Shown here piece after piece: positions 8,161 to 15,213 of a stretch of 43,898 nt of DNA. Location: assembly GCA_035525055.1 (NCBI GenBank), contig DATLEZ010000071.1:1-43898 (forward strand), read 5' to 3'. Both the position numbers and the translations under genes were made by a program. Below the pieces are notes generated by a model. The model did no database searches. It was given only the letters and a program-made list of their open reading frames with translations, and was not told the DNA's origin. This DNA is from DATEEG01 sp035525055 (GTDB lineage: Bacteria; Actinomycetota; Acidimicrobiia; Spongiisociales; ZC4RG35). How positions within the stretch are numbered: the first letter of the stretch is position 1; every line of letters begins with the position of its first letter.

Positions 8161-9371
8161 ACGTGCTTTTCCTCTCCCCGGGGTTCCCGACCGAGATGAC
8201 CGACTTTGTAAGAGGCCTGTCGGAGGTGGGTGCGACAGTGATCGGGCTCGGTGATCAACCCGATCAGGCGCTTCCCGACAAAGCTCGCCATGCCCTGGCC
8301 GCCTACTACCAGGTTGACTTCGCGGATCCCGGGGCGGTCATTTCGATTGCCGTCGCGATCGCAGAACGAATCCAGGTCGACGGGGTGGAGTCGTTGTGGG
8401 AGCCCCTGATGATCCTGGCCGCCCGGATTCGGGAGGCCCTCGGTGTTCGGGGCATGTCAGAGGTCGAGACGGTGCCCTACCGCGACAAAGAGGCGATGAA
8501 GCAGGTGCTCGACGTCGCCGGCATTCGGACCCCTCACCACTACAGCGCCCGCACTGCCCGCGAGGTGTGGACCGCTCTCGAGCATGTCGGCTACCCCGCG
8601 ATCATCAAACCCATTGCGGGGGCGGGATCAACCGACACATACCGGGTGAACGAACCCGGCCAGGTCGAAAGGATTATTCCTGCCCTGGGCCATATTGACG
8701 AGGTCAGCGTCGAGGAGTTCATCGAAGGCGAAGAGTTCACGTTCGACACGATCTGCGCGGGTGGCAAGGTCCTCTTCTACAACATCTGTTGGTATCGCCC
8801 TCGCCCCCTGATCGGAAAACAGAACGAGTGGATCAGCCAGCAGACGGTTGTGCTCCGAGATCCCGATGTCGATCATCTCCGGGTGGGCAGGCAACTGGGT
8901 TTGCGCGTGCTCGAGGCCATGAGGTTTCGAGACGGCTTCACTCATATGGAGTGGTACCTGAAACCCGACGGTGAGGCCGTCTTTGGAGAGATCGGAGCCC
9001 GGCCGCCGGGTGGTCGGACTGTTGATGCGATGAACTTTGCCTCCGATGTCGACCTCTTCACAGGGTGGGCCGAAGCCGTCGTCAGGGGAAAGTTCAGCCA
9101 GCCTCTGGAGCGGCGTTACAACGTGGCCGTCGTCTTCAAACGGGCAGTGGGAACGGGTCGGATCCAGCGCCACGAGGGCCTCGATCGCCTTCTAGCCGAG
9201 TTCGGCTCTCACGTCGCTGCGATTGAACTCAATCCGCTCGGGGCGCCGCGGCGTGACTGGAAGCAGCAGCTAGTCGGAGACGGAATGGTCGTGGTGCGAC
9301 ACCCCGACCTCCAGACCTGCATCGAAATCGCAGACCGCTTCGGTACCGACTTCCAAATCATCGCCTCGTGA
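8157..9371 (+). CDS. ATP-grasp ligase, paralogue 3
   Basis: A 404-residue protein whose ATG overlaps the preceding stop (ATGA). Visible motifs are MNVLFLSPGFPTEMTDFVRG at the N-terminus (very like paralogue 1), RDKEAMK at 109-115, Lys151 with the PIAGAGSTD loop, EEFIEGEEF at 186-194, HMEWY at 263-267, metal Glu278 and RPPGG at 282-286, and a terminal VVVRHPD. Paralogues 1 and 3 look closer to each other than to 2, which suggests a duplication that moved one copy to the opposite operon. The gene ends just before a pair of hairpins (9371-9411). Role is as for the others: an ATP-dependent amide-forming ligase with unknown substrate. Confidence 0.88.
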   Translation: MNVLFLSPGFPTEMTDFVRGLSEVGATVIGLGDQPDQALPDKARHALAAYYQVDFADPGAVISIAVAIAERIQVDGVESLWEPLMILAARIREALGVRGMSEVETVPYRDKEAMKQVLDVAGIRTPHHYSARTAREVWTALEHVGYPAIIKPIAGAGSTDTYRVNEPGQVERIIPALGHIDEVSVEEFIEGEEFTFDTICAGGKVLFYNICWYRPRPLIGKQNEWISQQTVVLRDPDVDHLRVGRQLGLRVLEAMRFRDGFTHMEWYLKPDGEAVFGEIGARPPGGRTVDAMNFASDVDLFTGWAEAVVRGKFSQPLERRYNVAVVFKRAVGTGRIQRHEGLDRLLAEFGSHVAAIELNPLGAPRRDWKQQLVGDGMVVVRHPDLQTCIEIADRFGTDFQIIAS

Positions 9372-9411
9372 GAAAGGCGTACCCTTTCTGCCCCCACCTT
9401 CCGGTGGGGGC
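9371..9411. terminator. Two adjacent hairpins between convergent genes
   Basis: The first hairpin is AGAAAGG (9371-9377) with CCTTTCT (9383-9389). The second is GCCCCCACC (9390-9398), a TTCC loop and GGTGGGGGC (9403-9411), a 9-bp GC stem. They sit directly after the ATP-grasp stop and before the end of the convergent sulfurtransferase gene. Neither is followed by a clear T-tract, so they may terminate weakly or protect transcript ends in both directions. Confidence 0.55.
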
Positions 9412-9453
9412 ACAAAAGCTACGCGTCTCTTACGGACAACCAGCACGCGCTTT

Positions 9454-10785
9454 TCACGCTGCGGCTTCGTTGGCGGGTTCGCCTACTTCGATGGGGTTGT
9501 TCTCGGGATCCTGGCTCCACTCGAACCAACCACCGTCGTAAACCGCGATTCGCTCCCAACCCATCAGGAATGCGTAGAACCAGGTTTCGCTGGCTCGCCA
9601 ACCGGTTCCGCAATAGAAGGCCACCCACTTCTCCGGAGTGATGCCGGCCCCTTCCCAGTTTGACGCAATCTCGGGATAGGCCCGCATGGTGTTGTCGATG
9701 CTGCGGTAGTGCTGCATGTGATAAGCGTCGGTCCCGCAGTTCCCCCAGAAGTCACCGGCGATCCGACCGGCAGGTTCGATATAGTTGTAACCGCTCACCT
9801 TCCCGATGTGCTCTTTCCAGGTCCGGACGCTCACCAGAGCGGCACCTTCCCGATCAGCCAGAATCTGTTTGGCTTCGGCAATGTCGACGATGTAGTCGGG
9901 GTGCTGGGGGATCGAAACTCCCAAGCTCTCGATAGGTATTGGAGACACAAGCGCAGTATCCAGTGGATAGCCGCTGGTTACCCACCGGTCGTAACCGCCA
10001 TCGAGCAATCGCACATCCTTCACTCCGGCATACATCAGAATCGCGGCGGCTCTGGTGGCAGATATTTGCCCGGCCCGCCGACCTGGCCATTTCTCGTTCG
10101 GATTGCCCAGCGTGTCGCGACCGTATAGGACCAGAGTCGTGTGAGCTGAGATGCCGAGGGCGGTCAGGGTGGCCTGGAGTTCGTTCGGCGAGCGGCGGTT
10201 CCAGTCTTGTGGAGACTCGAGCCAGTTCGTATCGAGGTACAGGGCTCCCGGTATGTGCCCTTCCTCGTACTCCTCCGGCACTCCGAAGTTGACGTGAAAA
10301 ACAAGGAAGCCGTTTCCTTGGTAGGTGTCGGGGTTTTCTCCCGCCAAGAGCTGACGTACCCACTCGGGATGGACCAGCTGTTCATACCTAACCAGACCTT
10401 CGACAGGGAGAGTTGGATCCGTTGCCCATTCTCCGAATCCGCCCCGATAGGTAGCGACATCGCTGTAACCGAAATCCGATAGCTTCCTCTGCAACCGGTC
10501 GGCATGTTCGGGGGTGTCGCCGTAGACGACGATCGATCGGCTCTGCCCGATCCCCTTGTTGTCAAGGAGTAGTAGCAGTTCCTCGTCGGTTAACCCGTCC
10601 AGCCACGAGTCGGGAAGGAGCGCGGCGCCGGCGATGTGTCCTCCACGGGCCTCACCCCTCAACCGCCATCCGTTATAGGCAGCTGTTGACCTGACATCTA
10701 CCACGACGAGATCGTCAAGCCGTTTCAGGAGGTCTTCTGTTGCGATCGTTTTCGTTTTCGATTCGGGACTCTGGTTGGTCGTCAT
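9454..10785 (-). CDS. Triple-domain rhodanese sulfurtransferase
   Basis: A 443-residue cytoplasmic protein with three rhodanese folds, at about residues 15-125, 140-275 and 290-425. Only the third has the active-site loop with its persulfide Cys392 (YCGTGWRAS). The first shows VVYGDTPEHAD and the second LVLYGRDTLGNPNE at the equivalent places, with no cysteine, so they are probably structural or regulatory. The enzyme would transfer sulfane sulfur, for example from thiosulfate. ATG 10785 is chosen because GAAAGGA sits 5 nt upstream; an in-frame ATG at 10812 would place that Shine-Dalgarno inside the gene. The 5' leader contains a terminator and a cysteine-rich mini-ORF, so expression probably rises when charged tRNA-Cys is scarce. 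Confidence 0.9.
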   Translation of the reverse strand: MTTNQSPESKTKTIATEDLLKRLDDLVVVDVRSTAAYNGWRLRGEARGGHIAGAALLPDSWLDGLTDEELLLLLDNKGIGQSRSIVVYGDTPEHADRLQRKLSDFGYSDVATYRGGFGEWATDPTLPVEGLVRYEQLVHPEWVRQLLAGENPDTYQGNGFLVFHVNFGVPEEYEEGHIPGALYLDTNWLESPQDWNRRSPNELQATLTALGISAHTTLVLYGRDTLGNPNEKWPGRRAGQISATRAAAILMYAGVKDVRLLDGGYDRWVTSGYPLDTALVSPIPIESLGVSIPQHPDYIVDIAEAKQILADREGAALVSVRTWKEHIGKVSGYNYIEPAGRIAGDFWGNCGTDAYHMQHYRSIDNTMRAYPEIASNWEGAGITPEKWVAFYCGTGWRASETWFYAFLMGWERIAVYDGGWFEWSQDPENNPIEVGEPANEAAA

Positions 10786-10790
10786 CTTGA

Positions 10791-10797
10791 TCCTTTC
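10791..10797 (-). promoter_or_regulatory. Shine-Dalgarno of the rhodanese gene
   Basis: GAAAGGA on the minus strand, 5 nt before ATG 10785. It decides that start over the in-frame ATG at 10812, and it lies downstream of the attenuator terminator. Confidence 0.75.
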
Positions 10798-10835
10798 AAA
10801 ATCTTTGGTCATTTTAAATCAGGGGGATTCTGCAC

Positions 10836-10861
10836 AAAAAAAACCTGCGAGAGGTCGCAGG
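10836..10861 (-). terminator. Intrinsic terminator in the rhodanese leader (attenuator)
   Basis: On the minus strand CCTGCGA (10861-10855), loop CCTC and TCGCAGG (10850-10844) form a 7-bp stem followed at once by eight T (10843-10836). It lies 50 nt upstream of the rhodanese ATG, so it would abort transcripts before the gene. It also lies about 200 nt past the end of the upstream SLH-protein gene, so a simple read-through terminator is the alternative reading. Confidence 0.8.
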
Positions 10862-10937
10862 GTCGGGGTGAGGTTGCTTGGAATCGATGTCTTATCGAAG
10901 CGTCAACGTCGTGACTACCCGCCCTGCAATTTGCAGG
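10855..10937 (-). promoter_or_regulatory. Antiterminator/anti-antiterminator segments of the cysteine attenuator
   Basis: In transcript order: segment 1, CCUGCAA (10937-10931), overlaps the last Cys and Lys codons of the leader ORF. Segment 2, UUGCAGGGCGGG (10929-10918), follows. Segment 3, CCCGACCCUGCGA (10867-10855), contains the 5' arm of the terminator. Segments 1 and 2 pair (CCUGC/GCAGG). Segments 2 and 3 pair over 12 bp with one bulged A and one G-U. Segment 3 alternatively pairs with the terminator's 3' arm. This is the classic mutually exclusive set of amino-acid attenuators. The pairing is visible directly in the sequence; the function is inferred. Confidence 0.7.
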
Positions 10938-10992
10938 CGCAACAAGTACATGTGCAGGTGCTCAAATTATGCATCAGGCCGGAAAACTCCAT
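10915..10992 (-). CDS. Cysteine-rich leader peptide upstream of the rhodanese gene
   Basis: A 25-codon ORF (ATG 10992, TAG 10915; an internal ATG at 10974 would give 19 codons). It contains five Cys in eight codons and ends STCTCTCCACKLQGG. The stop codon lies next to antiterminator segment 2, and the Cys codons lead into segment 1, exactly where a stalled or terminating ribosome would choose between the alternative hairpins. Known parallels are the Trp and His leader peptides of enterobacteria and the polycysteine small ORFs upstream of sulfur genes in mycobacteria. No strong Shine-Dalgarno is visible, so initiation may be weak, leaderless or from another start. A secreted or modified Cys-rich peptide is a less likely alternative because no modification or export genes are adjacent. 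Confidence 0.65.
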   Translation of the reverse strand: MEFSGLMHNLSTCTCTCCACKLQGG

Positions 10993-11037
10993 CGATTCAG
11001 AAGAGATGTCATCGGCTGTCAATGGCCGACGCTTGAT

Positions 11038-11046
11038 TGTATATCA
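11038..11046 (-). promoter_or_regulatory. Candidate extended -10 promoter for the leader/rhodanese transcript
   Basis: On the minus strand TG-A-TATACA (11046-11038) resembles an extended -10, about 46 nt before the leader ATG and just past the end of the upstream gene. A TTGACA (11022-11017) also occurs closer in, but the sequence 17 nt downstream of it (TGAATC) is a poor -10. Which one is used cannot be settled by reading. Confidence 0.35.
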
Positions 11047-11057
11047 GCCAGACCCGG

Positions 11058-12629
11058 TCACGAAAAGGCTCGATAGAGAAAGGCGGCCATTTGCTCCCGG
11101 GTCACGGTCGCATCCGGGCAGAAGGTGCTGGCGGTACAACCAAGTGTGATACCGGCCAGGGCAACGGCATTGATGTCGCCCTCATGAACCGAACCCAGAT
11201 CATCGCTGAAGTAGTCGGTCGGGGAGCCGGGGAGGCCGAGGGATCTGGTCAAGAACGTGGCCATTTGGGCGCGGGTCGTGACGCTCCCGGGGCAATACGA
11301 GCCCGGCGCGCATCCTCCAGTGATGCCCGCCGCGGCCACCCGGTTGATGTCGGCCTCATGGATCGATCCGGCGTCATCGGTGAAATAGTCGGCTGCGGCC
11401 ATTGGCAAGTTCAGGGCCCTGGCCAGGAAACTCGCCATCTGGCCGCGGGTGACACTTCTGGTCGGGCAGAACAAGGAGTTGCCACAGCCGACCGTGATCT
11501 CGGTCGAGAGCAGCCATTCGATCTCGAACTGGAACTGTGATTTCTCGATGTCGCCGATACAACCCGGGTACACCTCGTTCACTGAATCCACCACGAGAGG
11601 CCCGGGAGCAAACCAGTTCTCAAGCGGAAACTGGTACGTGGTCAGAGCCGATTCCATTCCTTGTTGCCATTGGGCAGGCAAGGTCCCGTTTTCGTAGATG
11701 GCCCAATCCCTTTCCTTGTCGATGTCGAAGTAGAGGAAGCCGACCGCGTTGGGGTCGTCGGTCAGGAATTCGAACATGCTGGCGATCCATGCCCCTCGGT
11801 CTCCTCCGGTGGTGGCGCTGGCGGTCTGAGCTACCAGGAACGGCTTCTCGCGGGCGAAGCCGCGGGCCTCGTTGAGGGGGTTGCACAAGGTTGCCGGGGC
11901 AGCCGTCCACTGAAATCCGGTCTGGCCCGATCCCCAGTTGTAGGCCGAAAAGCCGACCAGGTCGACAACGTCGGCCCCCGGGTAGTAATCCGCCATCTCG
12001 TACGGTGGCGTCGACCAACCGTTTGGAGCAAACACCCAGCGCACTCTTCCCTGGGCGCCGGCCTGGGCGGCGACGCTGCGGAACCGCCGGTAGGCGTCGC
12101 CGAATCGGGCCGGGTCCATGCCGTAGGGGACCCAGTCGCCATTCATTTCGGGCATCGGGGCCAGGAGAACGGACCGCCCCTCTCCGAGCGCCAACCACTT
12201 CCCGATCGCCGCGCCGAAGTTGGCGATGTCGGTGTCGAGCGATCCGGTCAGCAGGATTACGGGGGGCCAATCGACATGGATGTTCACGAACGGGGTGGCT
12301 CCTGCCAGCCAGACCTGATCCAACTGGTGGATGATGTTGTCGGTCGGCTCGTGGGCATTGAGCCACAGCCCACCCATCGATAGGTTCTTGCCGGAAGCTT
12401 CGCTGACCGATTGGAGGTGCCCTGACGCGGTCCATTGCGAAGGCGGATAGAGCCCCGCCGCCAGCTGGCCGGTTGGCACGATCACCGCACCTTCGTCGAC
12501 CTGCCCGGCGGTTGCCGTCGGAAAGATCGTCACGAAGAGGGTCAGCAGGAGGAGGAATCCAGGCGCGAACCTGGTCCCTGGCTTGTGGAGTCTGGGGGCG
12601 CGTCGGCCCAACCATGAGGGGTGGGTCAT
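11058..12629 (-). CDS. Secreted GH26-like domain protein with three SLH-like repeats
   Basis: A 523-residue exported protein. It has a basic N-terminus, a hydrophobic segment (FLLLLTLFVTIFPTATA) and likely signal cleavage near residue 41. Residues 55-290 resemble a GH26/beta-mannanase TIM barrel: LSMGGLWLNAHEP, then PMPEMNGDWVPYG with the acid/base-like Glu161, and later DLVGFSAYNWG. At the place where the nucleophile Glu is expected the protein reads KPFLVAQTAS (Gln268), so catalysis is doubtful. Residues about 365-523 hold three SLH-like repeats with R-x-QMA-x-FL and GC-x5-CP signatures, probably cell-surface anchoring. ATG 12629 is preferred over the in-frame TTG at 12635. A surface polysaccharide-binding or -cleaving role is plausible. 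Confidence 0.85.
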   Translation of the reverse strand: MTHPSWLGRRAPRLHKPGTRFAPGFLLLLTLFVTIFPTATAGQVDEGAVIVPTGQLAAGLYPPSQWTASGHLQSVSEASGKNLSMGGLWLNAHEPTDNIIHQLDQVWLAGATPFVNIHVDWPPVILLTGSLDTDIANFGAAIGKWLALGEGRSVLLAPMPEMNGDWVPYGMDPARFGDAYRRFRSVAAQAGAQGRVRWVFAPNGWSTPPYEMADYYPGADVVDLVGFSAYNWGSGQTGFQWTAAPATLCNPLNEARGFAREKPFLVAQTASATTGGDRGAWIASMFEFLTDDPNAVGFLYFDIDKERDWAIYENGTLPAQWQQGMESALTTYQFPLENWFAPGPLVVDSVNEVYPGCIGDIEKSQFQFEIEWLLSTEITVGCGNSLFCPTRSVTRGQMASFLARALNLPMAAADYFTDDAGSIHEADINRVAAAGITGGCAPGSYCPGSVTTRAQMATFLTRSLGLPGSPTDYFSDDLGSVHEGDINAVALAGITLGCTASTFCPDATVTREQMAAFLYRAFS

Positions 12630-12689
12630 GCCCAAAACCTAACCGCGCTTGGGATTTGTGTCGGCATTTGCCGTGCCCGGAGGTGTTTT

Positions 12690-13940
12690 TTACCGCTGAA
12701 CGCTGGGCATCTCGGCGGTATCTTCAATGAGCAGAGCGGCCTGCGGAGAAGCGTTGATCGGTATCGGAGGCAGATGATGTCCTTCCATCAGCCGGCGGCG
12801 TTTGACCAGTCGATAGAACCCATAGAGCCCGAGGGCCACATGAGCGGTGCCGGCGAGGAGCCAGAACCCGGGCGGGCCGACCCCCTCCATCACCAACGAG
12901 GTCCCGATGGGTCCGATCAGGGTCCCCACCCCGTAGATGCCGAGGAGTGCGGCGCTGGCCGGGATCACCTTCTCGGGGTGAAGCGCGTCGTTGACGTGGC
13001 TGATCGCCAGCGAGTAGAGCGGAAAGCTGAACGCGGTGAATCCGAACATGCAGGCGAGGGTCAAGTTGGAGAGCGGTTCGAGATAGGAAGCGGCGATTGC
13101 GAACGCTCCGGCGAGGAGGCTCGCCCCGATGATCACGTGCCGACGATTGATGCGATCGGAGAGGGCGCCGATCGGCCACTGCAGCACGATGCCACCCGCC
13201 ATCGCCGCCCCCACCAAGAGCCCCACCCGCTCGACCGACATCCCGACCCCGGTTCCGTACACGGCGCCGAAGCCAAGAATGCCGCCGACTCCGATTCCCG
13301 TCACGAAGGAGGTTGCAACTCCGAGAGGGGCGGTCTTCACCAACTCGGGGATCCGGAGCCTGGCCAGGTTGGTCTTCGGCGGGCCCTCGGGTTTCACCGC
13401 GATTAAGGGCACTGCTGCGAGAGCGATCAGAGCGGCAGCTACTCCAAAGAGCACGAAACTATCGGGCGACCCGGCGCCAAGCAACAGCTGCCCGAGGCCG
13501 TAACCGGAGTTGACCACCAGTAGATAGACCGCGAGGAGGCGGCCCCGTGTTCTCGGATGACCGGCTCCGGCCAGCCAGCTCTCGCAGACCACGTAGACAC
13601 CGGCCGTGCCGGCGCCCGTGACGAACCTGAAGACTCCCCACAGGGCCGGAGTTGTGTAAATCGGATAGGCGATGGCGACGACGGCCGAGACCAACGAGAG
13701 GACCAGGAAAACTCTGACATGGCCCCTCTGGCGAAGGAGGCGTGGCGCCACTCCGCAGCCGACCAGGAATCCGATGTAGTACGACGACATGACAAGGCCG
13801 GTGATCGCCGTTGGGAACTGTTCGAGTTCTGCCCGGATGCCGACGACGGTTCCGAGCAGCCCGTGGCCCAGCATGGCGATTGCCAGGGCCGCGAACAGAG
13901 GTCGGGCCGCCTCGAGGTCGCTACGGGCCGAGTCGGACAC
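12690..13940 (-). CDS. MFS transporter
   Basis: A 416-residue integral membrane protein with about 12 hydrophobic segments, starting at GTG 13940. Features include GLVMSSYYIGFLVGCGVAPRLLRQRGHVRVF around TM2-3 (the MFS loop A region), a central cytoplasmic linker (KPEGPPKTNLARL), and GALSDRINRRHVIIGASLLAG as the second-half loop A equivalent. It looks like a YcaD/Mfs-type small-molecule transporter. The substrate cannot be told. It is divergent from the acyltransferase-like membrane gene at 14023, with an 82-bp shared promoter region, and lies 60 bp upstream of the SLH protein gene on the same strand. Confidence 0.88.
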   Translation of the reverse strand: MSDSARSDLEAARPLFAALAIAMLGHGLLGTVVGIRAELEQFPTAITGLVMSSYYIGFLVGCGVAPRLLRQRGHVRVFLVLSLVSAVVAIAYPIYTTPALWGVFRFVTGAGTAGVYVVCESWLAGAGHPRTRGRLLAVYLLVVNSGYGLGQLLLGAGSPDSFVLFGVAAALIALAAVPLIAVKPEGPPKTNLARLRIPELVKTAPLGVATSFVTGIGVGGILGFGAVYGTGVGMSVERVGLLVGAAMAGGIVLQWPIGALSDRINRRHVIIGASLLAGAFAIAASYLEPLSNLTLACMFGFTAFSFPLYSLAISHVNDALHPEKVIPASAALLGIYGVGTLIGPIGTSLVMEGVGPPGFWLLAGTAHVALGLYGFYRLVKRRRLMEGHHLPPIPINASPQAALLIEDTAEMPSVQR

Positions 13941-14022
13941 GAGCCCAACTCTACGGGAGCCCCTTGTGCGGCAATGACCTGCTCGCTAATCCAAGGATCG
14001 AGTCGTCCATACACTCCAACCC

Positions 14023-15213
14023 GTGCAGCCGGTGACCGCAGGGCAACGCAAGCATGGGACGGGCCGGTTGATCGGAGTCGACGCGGCGCGGGCGCTGGCG
14101 TTGATAGGGATGATGTCGGTTCACCTGCTTCCCGGGACCGATCCCGACGGGTCGGCATCCACGGCTTACCTGATTTCTTCCGGCCGGGCATCGGCCCTCT
14201 TTGCTGTCCTGGCAGGTGTCGGCCTGGCGCTGGCCAACGGTGCAACTACTCCACCTTCTGGCGATCCACCTTCTGGCGATCCACCTTCTGGCAATCCACC
14301 TTCTGGCAAGTCCCGACTGGCCGCTGCTGCCGGCACTTTCGGCAGGGCGGCGGTGCTGGGTTTGATCGGTCTGTTCCTCGGGGATCTCGACTCAGGAGTG
14401 GCAGTGATCCTCGTGAACTACGCGTTCCTGTTCGTGTTCGCGGCCGCGTTCATCGGAATGTCGGCCAGAAACCTCTGGGTGATGGCGCTCTTGTGGGCCG
14501 TGATCGTTCCAGCCATAGCCTTCTGGCTGCGGCTGTGGATTCCCGACGCAACGGGAAGTGTTCCCGGGTTCGTGGAACTGTTCGATCCAGTCGTGTTTCT
14601 GGGTGAGGTTCTCCTCAACGGCTATTACCCGGTCCTCCCCTGGATCGCGTATCTCCTGGCCGGAATGGCTGTCGGTCGGTCGGATCTGAGGTCGCGGCGG
14701 GCGGCTGTCTGGCTGTTGGGGGGAGGCGTGACGCTGGCCATTGTTGCCAAGTTGATCTCAGGAGCGCTGCTCGACTTCTTCGGTCCGGTCGGTCTGGAGA
14801 ACCCGGTCCAATTCTTCGGGTCGACTCCGACTGATTCCTGGTGGTACCTGGCCGTCGCCACGCCTCACTCGGGAACCACTCTCGACCTTCTTCACACCAT
14901 CGGAACCTCGCTGGCGTTGTTGGGGGCATGTCTCCTGCTGGCGGCGACGGGGCGATGGCTGGTGGCATGGCTCGCGGGTGCCGGAGGAATGACCCTGAGC
15001 CTGTATTCGACCCATGTCCTGGCGCTCACCGCTGGCTGGGGGTTGGACGATCGGCCGAACCTGTTGGTCTGGCACGTCGCCGCTGCCATCGTCATTGGCT
15101 TGCTCTGGAGGACCCTCGTCGGAAGAGGCCCGCTGGAGAATTTCGCCGCCAGCGTCGCCGGGGTCTTCAAGAACGCCGTTGCGACCAGTCGCTCTAGCCC
15201 CAGAGCGGATTAA
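14023..15213 (+). CDS. Multi-spanning membrane protein, DUF418/DUF1624 acyltransferase-like
   Basis: A 396-residue protein starting at GTG 14023 with about nine or ten hydrophobic segments. The N-terminus, RLIGVDAARALALIGMMSVHLLP, matches the signature of heparan-alpha-glucosaminide N-acetyltransferase-like (DUF1624) and DUF418 membrane proteins. These are thought to move acyl groups across the membrane onto sugars. The C-terminus has MTLSLYSTHVLALT, also typical. Residues 75-96 are a low-complexity loop of four PPSG-x units encoded by 15-bp DNA repeats. The gene ends 20 nt inside the convergent hutF gene. Family placement is good, substrate unknown. Confidence 0.75.
   Translation: MQPVTAGQRKHGTGRLIGVDAARALALIGMMSVHLLPGTDPDGSASTAYLISSGRASALFAVLAGVGLALANGATTPPSGDPPSGDPPSGNPPSGKSRLAAAAGTFGRAAVLGLIGLFLGDLDSGVAVILVNYAFLFVFAAAFIGMSARNLWVMALLWAVIVPAIAFWLRLWIPDATGSVPGFVELFDPVVFLGEVLLNGYYPVLPWIAYLLAGMAVGRSDLRSRRAAVWLLGGGVTLAIVAKLISGALLDFFGPVGLENPVQFFGSTPTDSWWYLAVATPHSGTTLDLLHTIGTSLALLGACLLLAATGRWLVAWLAGAGGMTLSLYSTHVLALTAGWGLDDRPNLLVWHVAAAIVIGLLWRTLVGRGPLENFAASVAGVFKNAVATSRSSPRAD
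14251..14310 (+). repeat. Four tandem 15-bp repeats inside the membrane protein gene
   Basis: Unit CCACCTTCTGGCGAT, repeated four times; the last two copies change GCGAT to GCAAT or GCAAG. In frame it codes for PPSGD/PPSGN/PPSGK in a loop between membrane segments. The length is a multiple of three, so copy-number change would keep the frame. Confidence 0.9.

Noticed and set aside
10862..10954. Alternative leader peptide starting at the minus-strand ATG near 10949 (MYLLRLQIAGRVV...)
   Set aside because: It is in a different frame from the Cys codons, lacks any codon bias fitting the sulfur context, and does not place a ribosome usefully on the attenuator segments.
10915..10992. RiPP or bacteriocin precursor reading of the Cys-rich peptide
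   Set aside because: There are no adjacent radical SAM, cyclodehydratase, lanthionine or export genes, and the position inside attenuator-like pairings explains it better.
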